Positions 7,644 through 15,850 of a stretch of DNA of 54,382 nt are shown here, piece by piece (the stretch's first letter is position 1; every line of letters begins with the position of its first letter). The notes beneath the pieces are model-generated. The model ran no database searches. It was not told where the DNA came from and worked only from the letters and a program-made list of their open reading frames with translations. Source of the stretch: Candidatus Peregrinibacteria bacterium (lineage in GTDB: Bacteria; Patescibacteriota; Gracilibacteria; UBA1369; UBA12473); assembly GCA_018659585.1 (NCBI GenBank), contig JABJMC010000048.1:1-54382 (forward strand). Direction: 5' to 3'. Position numbers and translations under genes: made by a program.

Positions 7644-8480
7644 ATGAATGTTATCAATGACATTGTGGCGCGCCTAATTTTATCTCTTTCAAATTTAGGG
7701 GAAACGTTCTGGGAACATCTCACGCTTTCGCAGTATTCATTTTGGCAAACCGGTGTGGATATTTTTATTGTGGCTTTCTTGTTTTACTGGTTAATTATGC
7801 TGCTTAAGGGAACTCGGGCGGTTCATATTTTAACTGGACTCGCAATTTTGGGTGTTTTTTATACTTTAAGTCGCTGGTTAGAATTGTTAGCGGTGAATTG
7901 GATTTTGAGTCGAATTTTCCCAGTTATTTTGTTGGCTATTCCGATTATTTTTCAAAAAGAATTACGCCGGGGATTAGAGCATTTAGGGAAAACTCCTCTT
8001 TTGGGGAATCAAATTGAGGGAACAGATCGAATTATTAGTGACATTATCGAGGCTTGTCAGGAATTAGTTAAGCATGGCCATGGGGCTTTACTAGTTTTTC
8101 AACGTGATATCAAATTAGAAGAATATTTAGAAACTGGGGAAGAGCTGGATGCCCATATTTCCAAAGATTTGTTGGTAAGCATTTTTCAACCAAAATCTCC
8201 GTTACATGATGGGGCCGTGATAGTGCAGGGAAGGCGATTAGCCGCTGCAGGGTGCACTTTGCCGCATGATTTTAAGAGATACGACCCTAAATATGGCACT
8301 CGTCACAAAGCTGGTATTGGTCTTTCCGAAAACACAGATGCTGAAGTCATTGTTATTTCCGAGGAAAGAAAAACGATTTCGCATGCTTTTGAAGGAAAAA
8401 TTAAAGAACTCACCACCGATGAGTTACAAGTTGTTTTAGAAAATATTTTCAAACCAAAAAAACCATCTAAAAAATCATGA
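7644..8480 (+). CDS. cdaA: Diadenylate cyclase CdaA (membrane c-di-AMP synthase)
   Basis: It joins two ATP molecules into c-di-AMP, a second messenger for potassium and turgor control. Three membrane helices fill roughly residues 35-105 and are followed by the DAC domain. Catalytic motifs are intact: DGAVIV beginning near residue 189 and GTRHKAGIG near 218. Length (278) fits the CdaA class rather than DisA. The frame opens with TTG at 7638; the ATG at 7644 is more likely. The stop overlaps the start of the YbbR-like gene (ATGA at 8477-8480), the usual cdaA-cdaR pairing. The MscS channel next door fits an osmotic-stress theme. Confidence 0.93.
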   Translation: MNVINDIVARLILSLSNLGETFWEHLTLSQYSFWQTGVDIFIVAFLFYWLIMLLKGTRAVHILTGLAILGVFYTLSRWLELLAVNWILSRIFPVILLAIPIIFQKELRRGLEHLGKTPLLGNQIEGTDRIISDIIEACQELVKHGHGALLVFQRDIKLEEYLETGEELDAHISKDLLVSIFQPKSPLHDGAVIVQGRRLAAAGCTLPHDFKRYDPKYGTRHKAGIGLSENTDAEVIVISEERKTISHAFEGKIKELTTDELQVVLENIFKPKKPSKKS

Positions 8481-9403
8481 TTAAACGTTTTTTTACCAAG
8501 AATGTGGCCATTAAATTATTAGCTTTAGGAGCGGCCTGTTTATTTTGGTTTTTTGTTTTAAGTAGCGAAAATACTTTCTATCAATTACCCGGAGAATTAA
8601 CTATTGAACCCTTTAATGTCCCCGAAGGTTTAGCGGTTGTAAATGAACTTGGAGAAGCCGAAATCACGATCCGGGCCTCTCAAGAAGTTTACAAAACTCT
8701 GATCTCTGACAACTTTACCGTTTACGTGGATTTACAGGGATTAGCAGCGGGTAGTAAGCAAGTTGATATCGCGGTAAATTCCAAAAAAACAGACGTTAGT
8801 GTGGTTAGTGTTTCCCCCGAAAGCGTACAAGTAATTTTGGAAGAGTTAACGACCAAGGAAGTGCCCTTAACTTACGCCCTTTCAGGCGAACCGGCCGAAA
8901 ACTACACCGCTGCACTAACAGAAATGCCATCCACCACCATCGCAATCAGCGGCGCCACCAGCCTTCTTTCCGAAATCGAAACTGTAATAGCCACCCTAGT
9001 TTTACAAGGGGACGAAACCACAGACTTAATCCGCTCCGCGGAAATCACCATTTTAGACGAAGATGGGCAGGAATTAACCACTTTAGAATCAGATCCTGCC
9101 AGCATTGATTTAGCAGCCCAAATTACCCTATTAGAATCCCAAAAAACCGTAGGTGTCAAAGTTATGGTCGAAAGCCTTCAAACTGGTTATTTAGATTCTA
9201 TAAAAACCACACCCACTACCATCCAAATCCAGGGTGACGCGGATTTATTAGAAGAAATTATTTATCTAGAAACAGAGACTTTAACTGTCCCAGCCGGGGA
9301 AGAAATCTACAAAACCACGGTACAATTAATTTTGCCCGAAGGGGTTTCCTTTGTTGACGAAACAAACACCATCGAAGTCGTGCTTTCTATTAACGAGGAT
9401 TAG
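8477..9403 (+). CDS. cdaR: YbbR-domain protein, CdaA regulator
   Basis: It would anchor in the membrane and modulate the diadenylate cyclase. An N-terminal membrane helix (residues about 12-30) is followed by an extracytoplasmic part made of about three YbbR-like beta modules, seen as repeated EVPL/SVQV/TTIAI-type strands with P-E-S-V or P-T-T-I turns before each strand. Sequence identity to characterised CdaR looks low, but the gene order and the four-base overlap with cdaA make the assignment strong. It overlaps the convergent channel gene by 14 bases (9390-9403). Confidence 0.85.
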   Translation: MIKRFFTKNVAIKLLALGAACLFWFFVLSSENTFYQLPGELTIEPFNVPEGLAVVNELGEAEITIRASQEVYKTLISDNFTVYVDLQGLAAGSKQVDIAVNSKKTDVSVVSVSPESVQVILEELTTKEVPLTYALSGEPAENYTAALTEMPSTTIAISGATSLLSEIETVIATLVLQGDETTDLIRSAEITILDEDGQELTTLESDPASIDLAAQITLLESQKTVGVKVMVESLQTGYLDSIKTTPTTIQIQGDADLLEEIIYLETETLTVPAGEEIYKTTVQLILPEGVSFVDETNTIEVVLSINED

Positions 9404-10514
9404 TCGGCGCCCCATCCAAATTTTTCAAATAAAGTAGTTGCGTTGGATAAGCAAATTCAATCTTTGCTTTTTCAAAACCTTGTTTAATCTTAAAATTAAT
9501 CTCGTTTTGAATTTTTTGACCCTTTTCTAAATCCGTATCTTTAATCCAATAACTCAACATAATATCCAGCCCGTGTGCCGAAAAAGTTTGAAAATTAACT
9601 CGGCAATGATTTTCAACATCCTTAGTGGCCGTAATAATATCTTTCACAATTTTAATACCCTCTTTCATCTTGGTATTAGATGTTTCGTAAATTACCGAAA
9701 GCGTTACATCAACGCGACGTTTGGGACGGCGAGAAAGATTTTCTACCACCATCGAAGCTAGTTGACTATTTGGCACAATCAACTCTGTGCCATCTACTGT
9801 ATCTAATCTCGTACTTCGCAAACCAACCGCTTTAATATTTCCATCAAATTCCTTGGTTCTCACATAATCACCCATCTTAAATGTCTTATCCGCAAAAATC
9901 GAGATCGACCCAAAAAAGTTCGATAAGGCATCCTGCGCCGCCAAAGCAATGGCCAAACCACCAATACCTAGTCCAGCGAGTAGAGAGCTAATATTGTATC
10001 CCAGATTACTCACAATCATTAACGCCACAATGGCCCAGATTCCTAACTTTACCAGCCGGTTCAAAGTCGGCACCATTGTGCGATCCAAAATTCCATTTTT
10101 TGAGGCATACGGCACTAAATAATGACTTACAACAAAATCAAAAATCTTTAAAAACGCAGCCGTAACCTTAATCACCACAATTACCAAAATCGCTCTTTCT
10201 ACAAAAATATCAATCTGTTCCGCCAAAGTTAAAACTCGGGTCGCATACAAAAAAGCCATCACAAAAATCACAAAATTCCCCACGTTTTTAAAAACTTCAA
10301 TCGCAAAATCATCAATTTGAGTCGAAGTTTTGCGTGTTAACTTAACTACATAACGCCCCAAAATAAAGGTAAAAATTCGTGCTGTCGCCCAACCAACTAC
10401 AACAATCAAAAGAGCTAGTAACACCTGGTCAAGCGTGTTGTTTAAAAAAGAAATCAGTCTAAGCGATTCGAGGCTCGCTACCAAACTGCCTTGAAGGAGG
10501 GAAAGAAAATTCAT
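9390..10514 (-). CDS. mscS: Small-conductance mechanosensitive channel, MscS family
   Basis: It releases solutes on hypo-osmotic shock. Five hydrophobic segments are visible, ending in the pore helix with the hallmark run GLGIGGLAIALAAQDALSNF (about residues 185-205). The beta domain follows, with a GDYV segment and PNSQL, then the alpha/beta cytosolic domain. Its 374 residues exceed E. coli MscS because of an extra N-terminal membrane hairpin, as in the larger MscS subclass. It is transcribed alone toward cdaAR. Confidence 0.92.
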   Translation of the reverse strand: MNFLSLLQGSLVASLESLRLISFLNNTLDQVLLALLIVVVGWATARIFTFILGRYVVKLTRKTSTQIDDFAIEVFKNVGNFVIFVMAFLYATRVLTLAEQIDIFVERAILVIVVIKVTAAFLKIFDFVVSHYLVPYASKNGILDRTMVPTLNRLVKLGIWAIVALMIVSNLGYNISSLLAGLGIGGLAIALAAQDALSNFFGSISIFADKTFKMGDYVRTKEFDGNIKAVGLRSTRLDTVDGTELIVPNSQLASMVVENLSRRPKRRVDVTLSVIYETSNTKMKEGIKIVKDIITATKDVENHCRVNFQTFSAHGLDIMLSYWIKDTDLEKGQKIQNEINFKIKQGFEKAKIEFAYPTQLLYLKNLDGAPTNPR

Positions 10515-10596
10515 AATTTTAATCTTAAATAATACGCTTTTAATCTAAAAGGAATCCCTTAAAAACACAAGAGCCCTTTCCTTAAGGAGTCTGTTT

Positions 10597-10625
10597 TTGG
10601 TATGTTTAGCGCGCATCATTAACTT
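10597..10625 (+). promoter_or_regulatory. Promoter of aroD-ychF
   Basis: TTGGTA at 10597-10602, 17 bases, TAACTT at 10620-10625. The start codon ATG at 10633 lies 7 bases beyond the -10 box, so the message is probably leaderless. Confidence 0.45.
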
Positions 10626-10632
10626 GTCTTAT

Positions 10633-11319
10633 ATGTCAGCGCTCCATTGTATCCCTGTGCAAGAGAAAACCATGCAAGATTTAAAGCAACGGTTAGTAGC
10701 CGAGGCTCATCAGGCAGATTTAGTCGAAGTTTGGTTAGATTCAATTCAAGATCTACGTTTAGCCGAAATATTTTTTGAAGAAGCTGATATCAAAACACCG
10801 TTTTTGTTTGTGAATAAAGTCCCGGCCGAAAGAGGAGATTTTATGGGAACTCCAGAGGAACACGCCGAAATTTTACGCGAATTGTTTGAAAGAGGAGCAC
10901 ACTATGTAGACGTAGCTTTTGAGACTGAACCTAAGCACATCAAACATATTTTAGGTGCCAAACAGGACTATGCCAATTTGATTATTTCGTATCATAATTT
11001 CGAGGAAACTCCAGAATTAAAAGAACTACAAAAAGTAGTAAAGCAGGCTGTCGAAAGTGGCGCGGACATTGTAAAAGTAGCTACTTTTGTGAAGGAGCGG
11101 CCAGAAAATGTTGTTTTATTTGAACTTACAACGTGGGCCGCGGCACAAGGAATAAAAGTTATTGTGGTGGGGATGGGACAAGAAGGTCGCTTATCACGTA
11201 TTGTTTGTCCCTTGTTAGGTTCTGAGATCTATTACGCCCCCTTGGAACACGGTACGGAAACTGCTCCCGGACAAATAACAAAAGCAGAATTAACTACAAT
11301 TTGGGAAAAAATGATTTAA
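10633..11319 (+). CDS. aroD: 3-dehydroquinate dehydratase, type I
   Basis: It dehydrates 3-dehydroquinate to 3-dehydroshikimate through a Schiff base, the third step of the shikimate pathway. With the ATG at 10633 as start it has 228 residues, normal for the family. EVWLD near residue 33 is the substrate-binding strand, ISYHNF carries the catalytic His (H121), DIVKVAT carries the Schiff-base Lys (K148), and GMGQEGRLSRI near residue 180 is the closing phosphate/substrate loop. No other shikimate genes are in the window. The gene lies 10 bases before ychF in an operon. Confidence 0.9.
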   Translation: MSALHCIPVQEKTMQDLKQRLVAEAHQADLVEVWLDSIQDLRLAEIFFEEADIKTPFLFVNKVPAERGDFMGTPEEHAEILRELFERGAHYVDVAFETEPKHIKHILGAKQDYANLIISYHNFEETPELKELQKVVKQAVESGADIVKVATFVKERPENVVLFELTTWAAAQGIKVIVVGMGQEGRLSRIVCPLLGSEIYYAPLEHGTETAPGQITKAELTTIWEKMI

Positions 11320-11329
11320 AAAAATAACT

Positions 11330-12424
11330 ATGGCTCTTCAAATCGGAATTGTCGGCTTGCCGAATGTTGGGAAATCTACAATTTTTAATGCTCTTACCAA
11401 ATCTGGCGGGGCCGAAGTTGGGAATTATCCCTTTTGTACAATTGATCCCAATGTTGGGATAGTAGAAGTCCCAGATCCTAGGCTTCACCAGTTAACTGAA
11501 CTTGTTTCTTCCGAAAAAACAATCCCTGCGATTGTGGAATTTGTAGATATTGCGGGTTTAGTAAAAGGCGCGTCCGAAGGGGAGGGTTTAGGTAATAAAT
11601 TCTTATCTCATATTCGTGAATGTGATGCCATTGCTCAAGTTGTTCGATTATTTGAAGACGAAAACGTGACCCATGTTCATGGAGACCTTGATCCCAAAAG
11701 CGATCGCGAAGTTATTGAATCAGAACTTATTCTGGCTGACCTCCAAACTTTAGAACGACGCCTTCAAAAATTAGAAAAAGAAGCCCGCAGCGGTGATAAG
11801 GATGCTAAAGAACTTCTCGACTTTTCCCAAAAACTCCAAGCCGAACTTAACGAAGGAAATTTAGCTAGTCATCTTAATTTAACAGATGAGGAAAAGGATC
11901 TTATGCGACAATTACAGCTCATTACTAGCAAACCTTTTATGTACATTGCCAATGTACACGAGGATGATATGACTTCTTTTGATGAGACTAAAATCCGCGA
12001 AGCTCTTACTATTCATCCTTCCGCTAAAATTGTTCCTATTTCCGCCAAAATTGAACAAGAAATTGGACAGCTCTCCGATGAGGAAGCCAAAGAATTTTTG
12101 GATGAATTGGACTTAAAAGAACCGGGATTAGATGCTTTTATAAGGCATGCTTATGATCTGCTCGGATTACACACTTTTTTCACTGCTGGCCCCAAAGAAT
12201 CACGCGCTTGGACTGTCCGAAAGGGAGCCAAAGCGCCGCAGGCCGCTGGCACCATTCACACCGATTTTGAAAAAGGTTTTATTCGGGCCGAGGTTATCCC
12301 ACATAATCATTATTTAGAGCACGGCGGCGAACAAGGTGCCAAAGCCAAAGGAGTTATGCGCCTTGAAGGAAAAGACTACATTGTCCAAGATGGAGATGTG
12401 ATTTATTTCCGGGTTGCTTCTTAA
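11330..12424 (+). CDS. ychF: Ribosome-associated GTPase/ATPase YchF
   Basis: An Obg-family P-loop NTPase that binds ribosomes and prefers ATP. GLPNVGKST (residues 9-17) is the Walker A motif, DIAGLVKGASEGEG is switch II, and the altered base-recognition motif NVHED replaces NKxD as in other YchF proteins. A helical insert follows at about 130-200, and a C-terminal TGS domain contains the conserved KGAKAPQAAG-x-IH segment. The length of 364 is typical. It has no ribosome binding site and follows aroD closely. The end overlaps the convergent gene by four bases. Confidence 0.95.
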   Translation: MALQIGIVGLPNVGKSTIFNALTKSGGAEVGNYPFCTIDPNVGIVEVPDPRLHQLTELVSSEKTIPAIVEFVDIAGLVKGASEGEGLGNKFLSHIRECDAIAQVVRLFEDENVTHVHGDLDPKSDREVIESELILADLQTLERRLQKLEKEARSGDKDAKELLDFSQKLQAELNEGNLASHLNLTDEEKDLMRQLQLITSKPFMYIANVHEDDMTSFDETKIREALTIHPSAKIVPISAKIEQEIGQLSDEEAKEFLDELDLKEPGLDAFIRHAYDLLGLHTFFTAGPKESRAWTVRKGAKAPQAAGTIHTDFEKGFIRAEVIPHNHYLEHGGEQGAKAKGVMRLEGKDYIVQDGDVIYFRVAS

Positions 12425-13548
12425 TTCAAAAGATCGGCAAGTTGTTCGATAGCAAAGGGACGCATTGTAGCAGCTAAATGGCGAGAATCCTCCGCTGTTA
12501 GTTCCTTATTAAAAAAGCGACTAATTTGTTCTTCATTACTAAAAATGCCACTCTCTCTAAATGTAGAGGCTATTTGTTCTTGAGGAATATCAGACTTAAA
12601 TTGGGATAAAATCTCTCCCGTAATTTGATAAGCAATCTCTTCTAGCAAATGATCCGGGAGTCCGTCTAAAAAACCAGCAAACTCTTCATCTGTGGAATTA
12701 ACAACAGTATCAAGAAATTCTACTAGTTGATCTTGTGGAATCCCTGAAACTTCACAGGCTTCCATCAAAAGTGGATGGTTTGGGTCAAACTCCAATTTTT
12801 TTTCTGAGTCTGTTTCACTAGATGTTTCCGCCGTATCATTACTAGCTCTAGAAGTTCGCGGTACTTTAGGAATATGATAAGTTACTTCTCCATTGTCTAT
12901 CCAAAGATAAGCTTTTCCTTTGTTTTTTTCAAAAACATAAGCCAGCCCAGCATCCCCCATGTAAATATGTGAATAAGAAAAGTCCTTCTTCATAATTTCT
13001 ATGAGCCCAGGAATGTAATTAATCCCTACTTCATGGAGATTCATTTTAGCCAAAAAATCAGCCGCCTTTTTTTCATATTCAGCTTGTTTTTGTTCAGCTT
13101 GCTCTTTTAATTCAGTGGCTCCATCATGCCAAGTTCGTTTATATTCATAAACTTCACCAATTGTGCTGAGGATTAAATCATCATGTGGAGTACCAACATA
13201 AGATGCTAAATCCTCCAGATAGTATTTTTCAAGTTGTTCCAGAGGCATAGTACTAGCAATAGTCATAATTAAATCTGATGGAGTTTCCACAAGACCTTGA
13301 TCAAGATCTTCAAGAATTTGATTAAGAGCTTCGAGATCATTCACTTGATTTAAAACATTATTAAAAACTTCATCTTCCTCGGGGCTAGCGTCAAAGAATT
13401 TTGATTGGTATAAATCACGAACATCATATTGTAAGCGACCAACCTCTTCTCTTTGCTCCATTTCCTCACTCACCTCGAATGAAAGAGGAGCACCAGTGTC
13501 TTCAAGCGAATCAGATCTTGTTTCCGCACCATTAGAAAGTTCAACCAT
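12421..13548 (-). CDS. Hypothetical acidic protein
   Basis: About 375 residues, strongly acidic, with a Q/E/K-rich helix near residues 150-175 and a T/S/E-rich linker near 245-260 separating two helical regions. No membrane segment, signal peptide or known motif is seen. The frame is open to an ATG at 13572, but the promoter (TTGACT, 17 bases, TATTAT; 13576-13604 minus) would start transcription at or just inside that codon, so the ATG at 13548 is chosen. It is one of several lineage-specific acidic proteins in this window. Function unknown. Confidence 0.65.
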   Translation of the reverse strand: MVELSNGAETRSDSLEDTGAPLSFEVSEEMEQREEVGRLQYDVRDLYQSKFFDASPEEDEVFNNVLNQVNDLEALNQILEDLDQGLVETPSDLIMTIASTMPLEQLEKYYLEDLASYVGTPHDDLILSTIGEVYEYKRTWHDGATELKEQAEQKQAEYEKKAADFLAKMNLHEVGINYIPGLIEIMKKDFSYSHIYMGDAGLAYVFEKNKGKAYLWIDNGEVTYHIPKVPRTSRASNDTAETSSETDSEKKLEFDPNHPLLMEACEVSGIPQDQLVEFLDTVVNSTDEEFAGFLDGLPDHLLEEIAYQITGEILSQFKSDIPQEQIASTFRESGIFSNEEQISRFFNKELTAEDSRHLAATMRPFAIEQLADLLN

Positions 13549-13575
13549 GGGTAAAATTATTAAAATAATCATCTA

Positions 13576-13604
13576 ATAATACCACATAAGAACAAAACAG
13601 TCAA
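13576..13604 (-). promoter_or_regulatory. Promoter of the gene at 12421-13548
   Basis: On the minus strand, TTGACT (13604-13599), 17 bases, TATTAT (13581-13576). Its position moves the likely start codon to 13548. Confidence 0.65.
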
Positions 13605-13636
13605 ACGCATAAGGTTAGAAGTGATCTTTCCTGTTC

Positions 13637-13665
13637 TTGCACTAAATCGTAAAATATGTTAAAAT
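13637..13665 (+). promoter_or_regulatory. Promoter of the gene at 13692
   Basis: TTGCAC at 13637-13642, 17 bases, TAAAAT at 13660-13665. It gives a leader of about 20 bases, very A-rich and without a Shine-Dalgarno. It is divergent from the promoter at 13576-13604. Confidence 0.6.
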
Positions 13666-13691
13666 AATTAGATAGAATTAATAAAAATAAA

Positions 13692-15083
13692 ATGGCTACG
13701 CCTCTAGAAATCTTTCCAAAAAAACCAGGTGGCTCTGACCGCGATGTCGAGTCTTTCCTTCTACATAAAAAAGAAGTTATGGGGATGGAGGCTAGCCCCA
13801 CCGAACAAGACGCTAATTTAGAACGCTTAATTCAAAATGACTTAGATGATCTGCTGACTCTTTATGCTGATGACGGTACAGTTGGGGATTACACCGAAGC
13901 TTTTGCTGCTTTTGACGTCGAAGTAGATCCTAACGAAATTTTACATTTAGCCCCAATTGATCCAGAAATGAAGCCCTTAAGGCCAGCCCAAAAGCGCGAG
14001 GAGGTTAATAATCGTTTATTTGGTGAATTAAGACCTGATGAAGCCCCAGAGACACATGTGCAACGACGATTAGTTACTAACACCTTAAGTGGAAATTCAT
14101 TTGAAATAGATCCACAAAGTCAAAAAAAGCGAATTTCTGGTGATACCACTCGCAAAAGTCAGCGTCGTCGCATGGTTTACAATCGATTTTTAGAAAAAAT
14201 GGAAGATGAAAAAGGAGATCTCCGACATTTATCTGAAGGGGAACGTCGACACATCAGAGAGCGTGTACACCGAGAAATAGCCGCTCATGATAGAGTTCTA
14301 GACTTAGCCGAGGCTGACATTGAAGCTCAAGATCAAGTTAGTGGCATTGTTAGTGAATACGAAGCCCTAGAAGCATCTAATCTTTCAGATCAAGAATTAG
14401 CAGCAGCAGAAAGTGATTTAGTAACTCAAGTGAATGAAGTTTATGAAACTTACGAGATTGGCGTAGCCGCGGTTGCTGATAAGTCTCAAGAAATAGATGA
14501 AGAAATAGATGAAGAAAATCCAATAACTGATCAGGAAACAGCCACGGTTATCGAAGCTTTAAATCTTACTCCAACCCAAAAAATCCTTGGGAAAACCGAA
14601 CATAACGACGTTATTATTGAGGCAGCTACCAATGTTACCTGTGCCTGCGATTTACGGACTGGAAATTTGGAGTGGGTTAAAATTAATATTGATGGAACAG
14701 AGTATATTCGTCGTCTTCCTCCAGATATTCATGCTACTCCACAGAATTTCCGTCGCGAAGTGGGGATTGCGCGTTTAAATGGAATTTGTGCGCACCGTGA
14801 AATTCCTCTTGGTCAACCCGCTCAAGAACGAATGGTTGAATATTTTATGGAAGGAACCAATTCCTTTAACTGGGATTTATATGATCAGCTAGAAGAAGAT
14901 TTTAAGAATTTTTTGCATGATTTAGCTCCTCGTCGGGAAGACACGGTAGGAGTGCTTACCTCTTTGGGAATATTAGATGAACAAAATAAATTAGGCCCAG
15001 CTCCAGTTTTTGAAAAAGTAGTTGCTGCCTGGCGATCTACTGGCGAAGATCTTGATATCAGTAAGTTAATCGCTGAAAACTAA
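13692..15083 (+). CDS. Hypothetical acidic protein
   Basis: This 463-residue soluble protein has no recognisable domain. Residues about 125-205 are rich in R and K and predicted helical, 205-275 are very acidic, and the C-terminal third is globular with two Cys in a C-x-C arrangement (TCACDL) near residue 318. There is no signal peptide. It ends three bases before the HisA-like gene, so the two are probably co-transcribed, but this gives no clear hint of function. Confidence 0.65.
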   Translation: MATPLEIFPKKPGGSDRDVESFLLHKKEVMGMEASPTEQDANLERLIQNDLDDLLTLYADDGTVGDYTEAFAAFDVEVDPNEILHLAPIDPEMKPLRPAQKREEVNNRLFGELRPDEAPETHVQRRLVTNTLSGNSFEIDPQSQKKRISGDTTRKSQRRRMVYNRFLEKMEDEKGDLRHLSEGERRHIRERVHREIAAHDRVLDLAEADIEAQDQVSGIVSEYEALEASNLSDQELAAAESDLVTQVNEVYETYEIGVAAVADKSQEIDEEIDEENPITDQETATVIEALNLTPTQKILGKTEHNDVIIEAATNVTCACDLRTGNLEWVKINIDGTEYIRRLPPDIHATPQNFRREVGIARLNGICAHREIPLGQPAQERMVEYFMEGTNSFNWDLYDQLEEDFKNFLHDLAPRREDTVGVLTSLGILDEQNKLGPAPVFEKVVAAWRSTGEDLDISKLIAEN

Positions 15084-15085
15084 AA

Positions 15086-15850
15086 ATGTTAATAATTCCC
15101 GCACTTTACATTCAAAAAGGACACGCGATTTCTCTCTACAAAGGGCACGAAAACGAACAGAAAAAAATCTACAAACGATCTGCCCTAAATTTAGCTCGGG
15201 AATTTGAAAAAAAAGGCGCCAAGTTAATTCAAGTAATAGATTTAGACGGGAGTTACGAAGGCCATCCAGTTAACACTGGTTTGTTAGAAAAGTTTGTCCG
15301 AGAACTAAAAACCCCACTGGAAGTAGGCGGGGGAGTTCGCACTATGGAAGATATTGATCGATTAATGAATATTGGAGTTTTTAGGGTGATTTTAGGAGTA
15401 ACTGCTCGTGATCTTTTACCATCTGCTCTAGAGAAATACGGCCCTGAACGCATTGTGTTTGGAATTAAAGCCCGTCAGGACATGATGGTGGACTCCGATA
15501 GTCTCCGCGACAATTCTGACGAAGTAATTGAAGTTGGCCAATCGGTAGTGGCCATGGGAGTAAAGCATATTGTTTACAAAGATTTAGAGCGCGAAGGTAC
15601 TCTTTATCATCCAAATTACGATGACATTGACCGCTTAATTGAAGGATTAGGTCCCAGTGTTAGCATTTATTCTTCGGGAGGAATTGTGATGCTAGATGAT
15701 CTTCGAATTTTAGAAACCATAAAAGCCAAAGGAGTCGTGGCTAGTCGCGGTTTTATTGAGCACAAAATCAGCCTAAAAGCAGCCATTGACCAGTATCAAA
15801 CCACTCAAGACGAAGCCACAGTTTTAGATTTCTTTTCTGGAACACGATAA
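15086..15850 (+). CDS. HisA-like TIM-barrel protein lacking catalytic aspartates
   Basis: The fold matches HisA/HisF: IIPALYIQKG at the N-terminus, VIDLDGS, VGGGVRT and SSGGI phosphate-binding segments in the right order, and a length of 254. Canonical HisA uses an Asp in PAID near residue 8 and another in the SLD segment near residue 127. Here they are Y8 and K (in FGIKAR), and the GT after the GGG-R strand is GV. Isomerase activity is therefore doubtful. No other his genes are present. It may be a diverged paralogue with another substrate. It shares an operon with the upstream unknown gene, and its 3' end overlaps the convergent rel gene by 46 bases. Confidence 0.7.
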   Translation: MLIIPALYIQKGHAISLYKGHENEQKKIYKRSALNLAREFEKKGAKLIQVIDLDGSYEGHPVNTGLLEKFVRELKTPLEVGGGVRTMEDIDRLMNIGVFRVILGVTARDLLPSALEKYGPERIVFGIKARQDMMVDSDSLRDNSDEVIEVGQSVVAMGVKHIVYKDLEREGTLYHPNYDDIDRLIEGLGPSVSIYSSGGIVMLDDLRILETIKAKGVVASRGFIEHKISLKAAIDQYQTTQDEATVLDFFSGTR

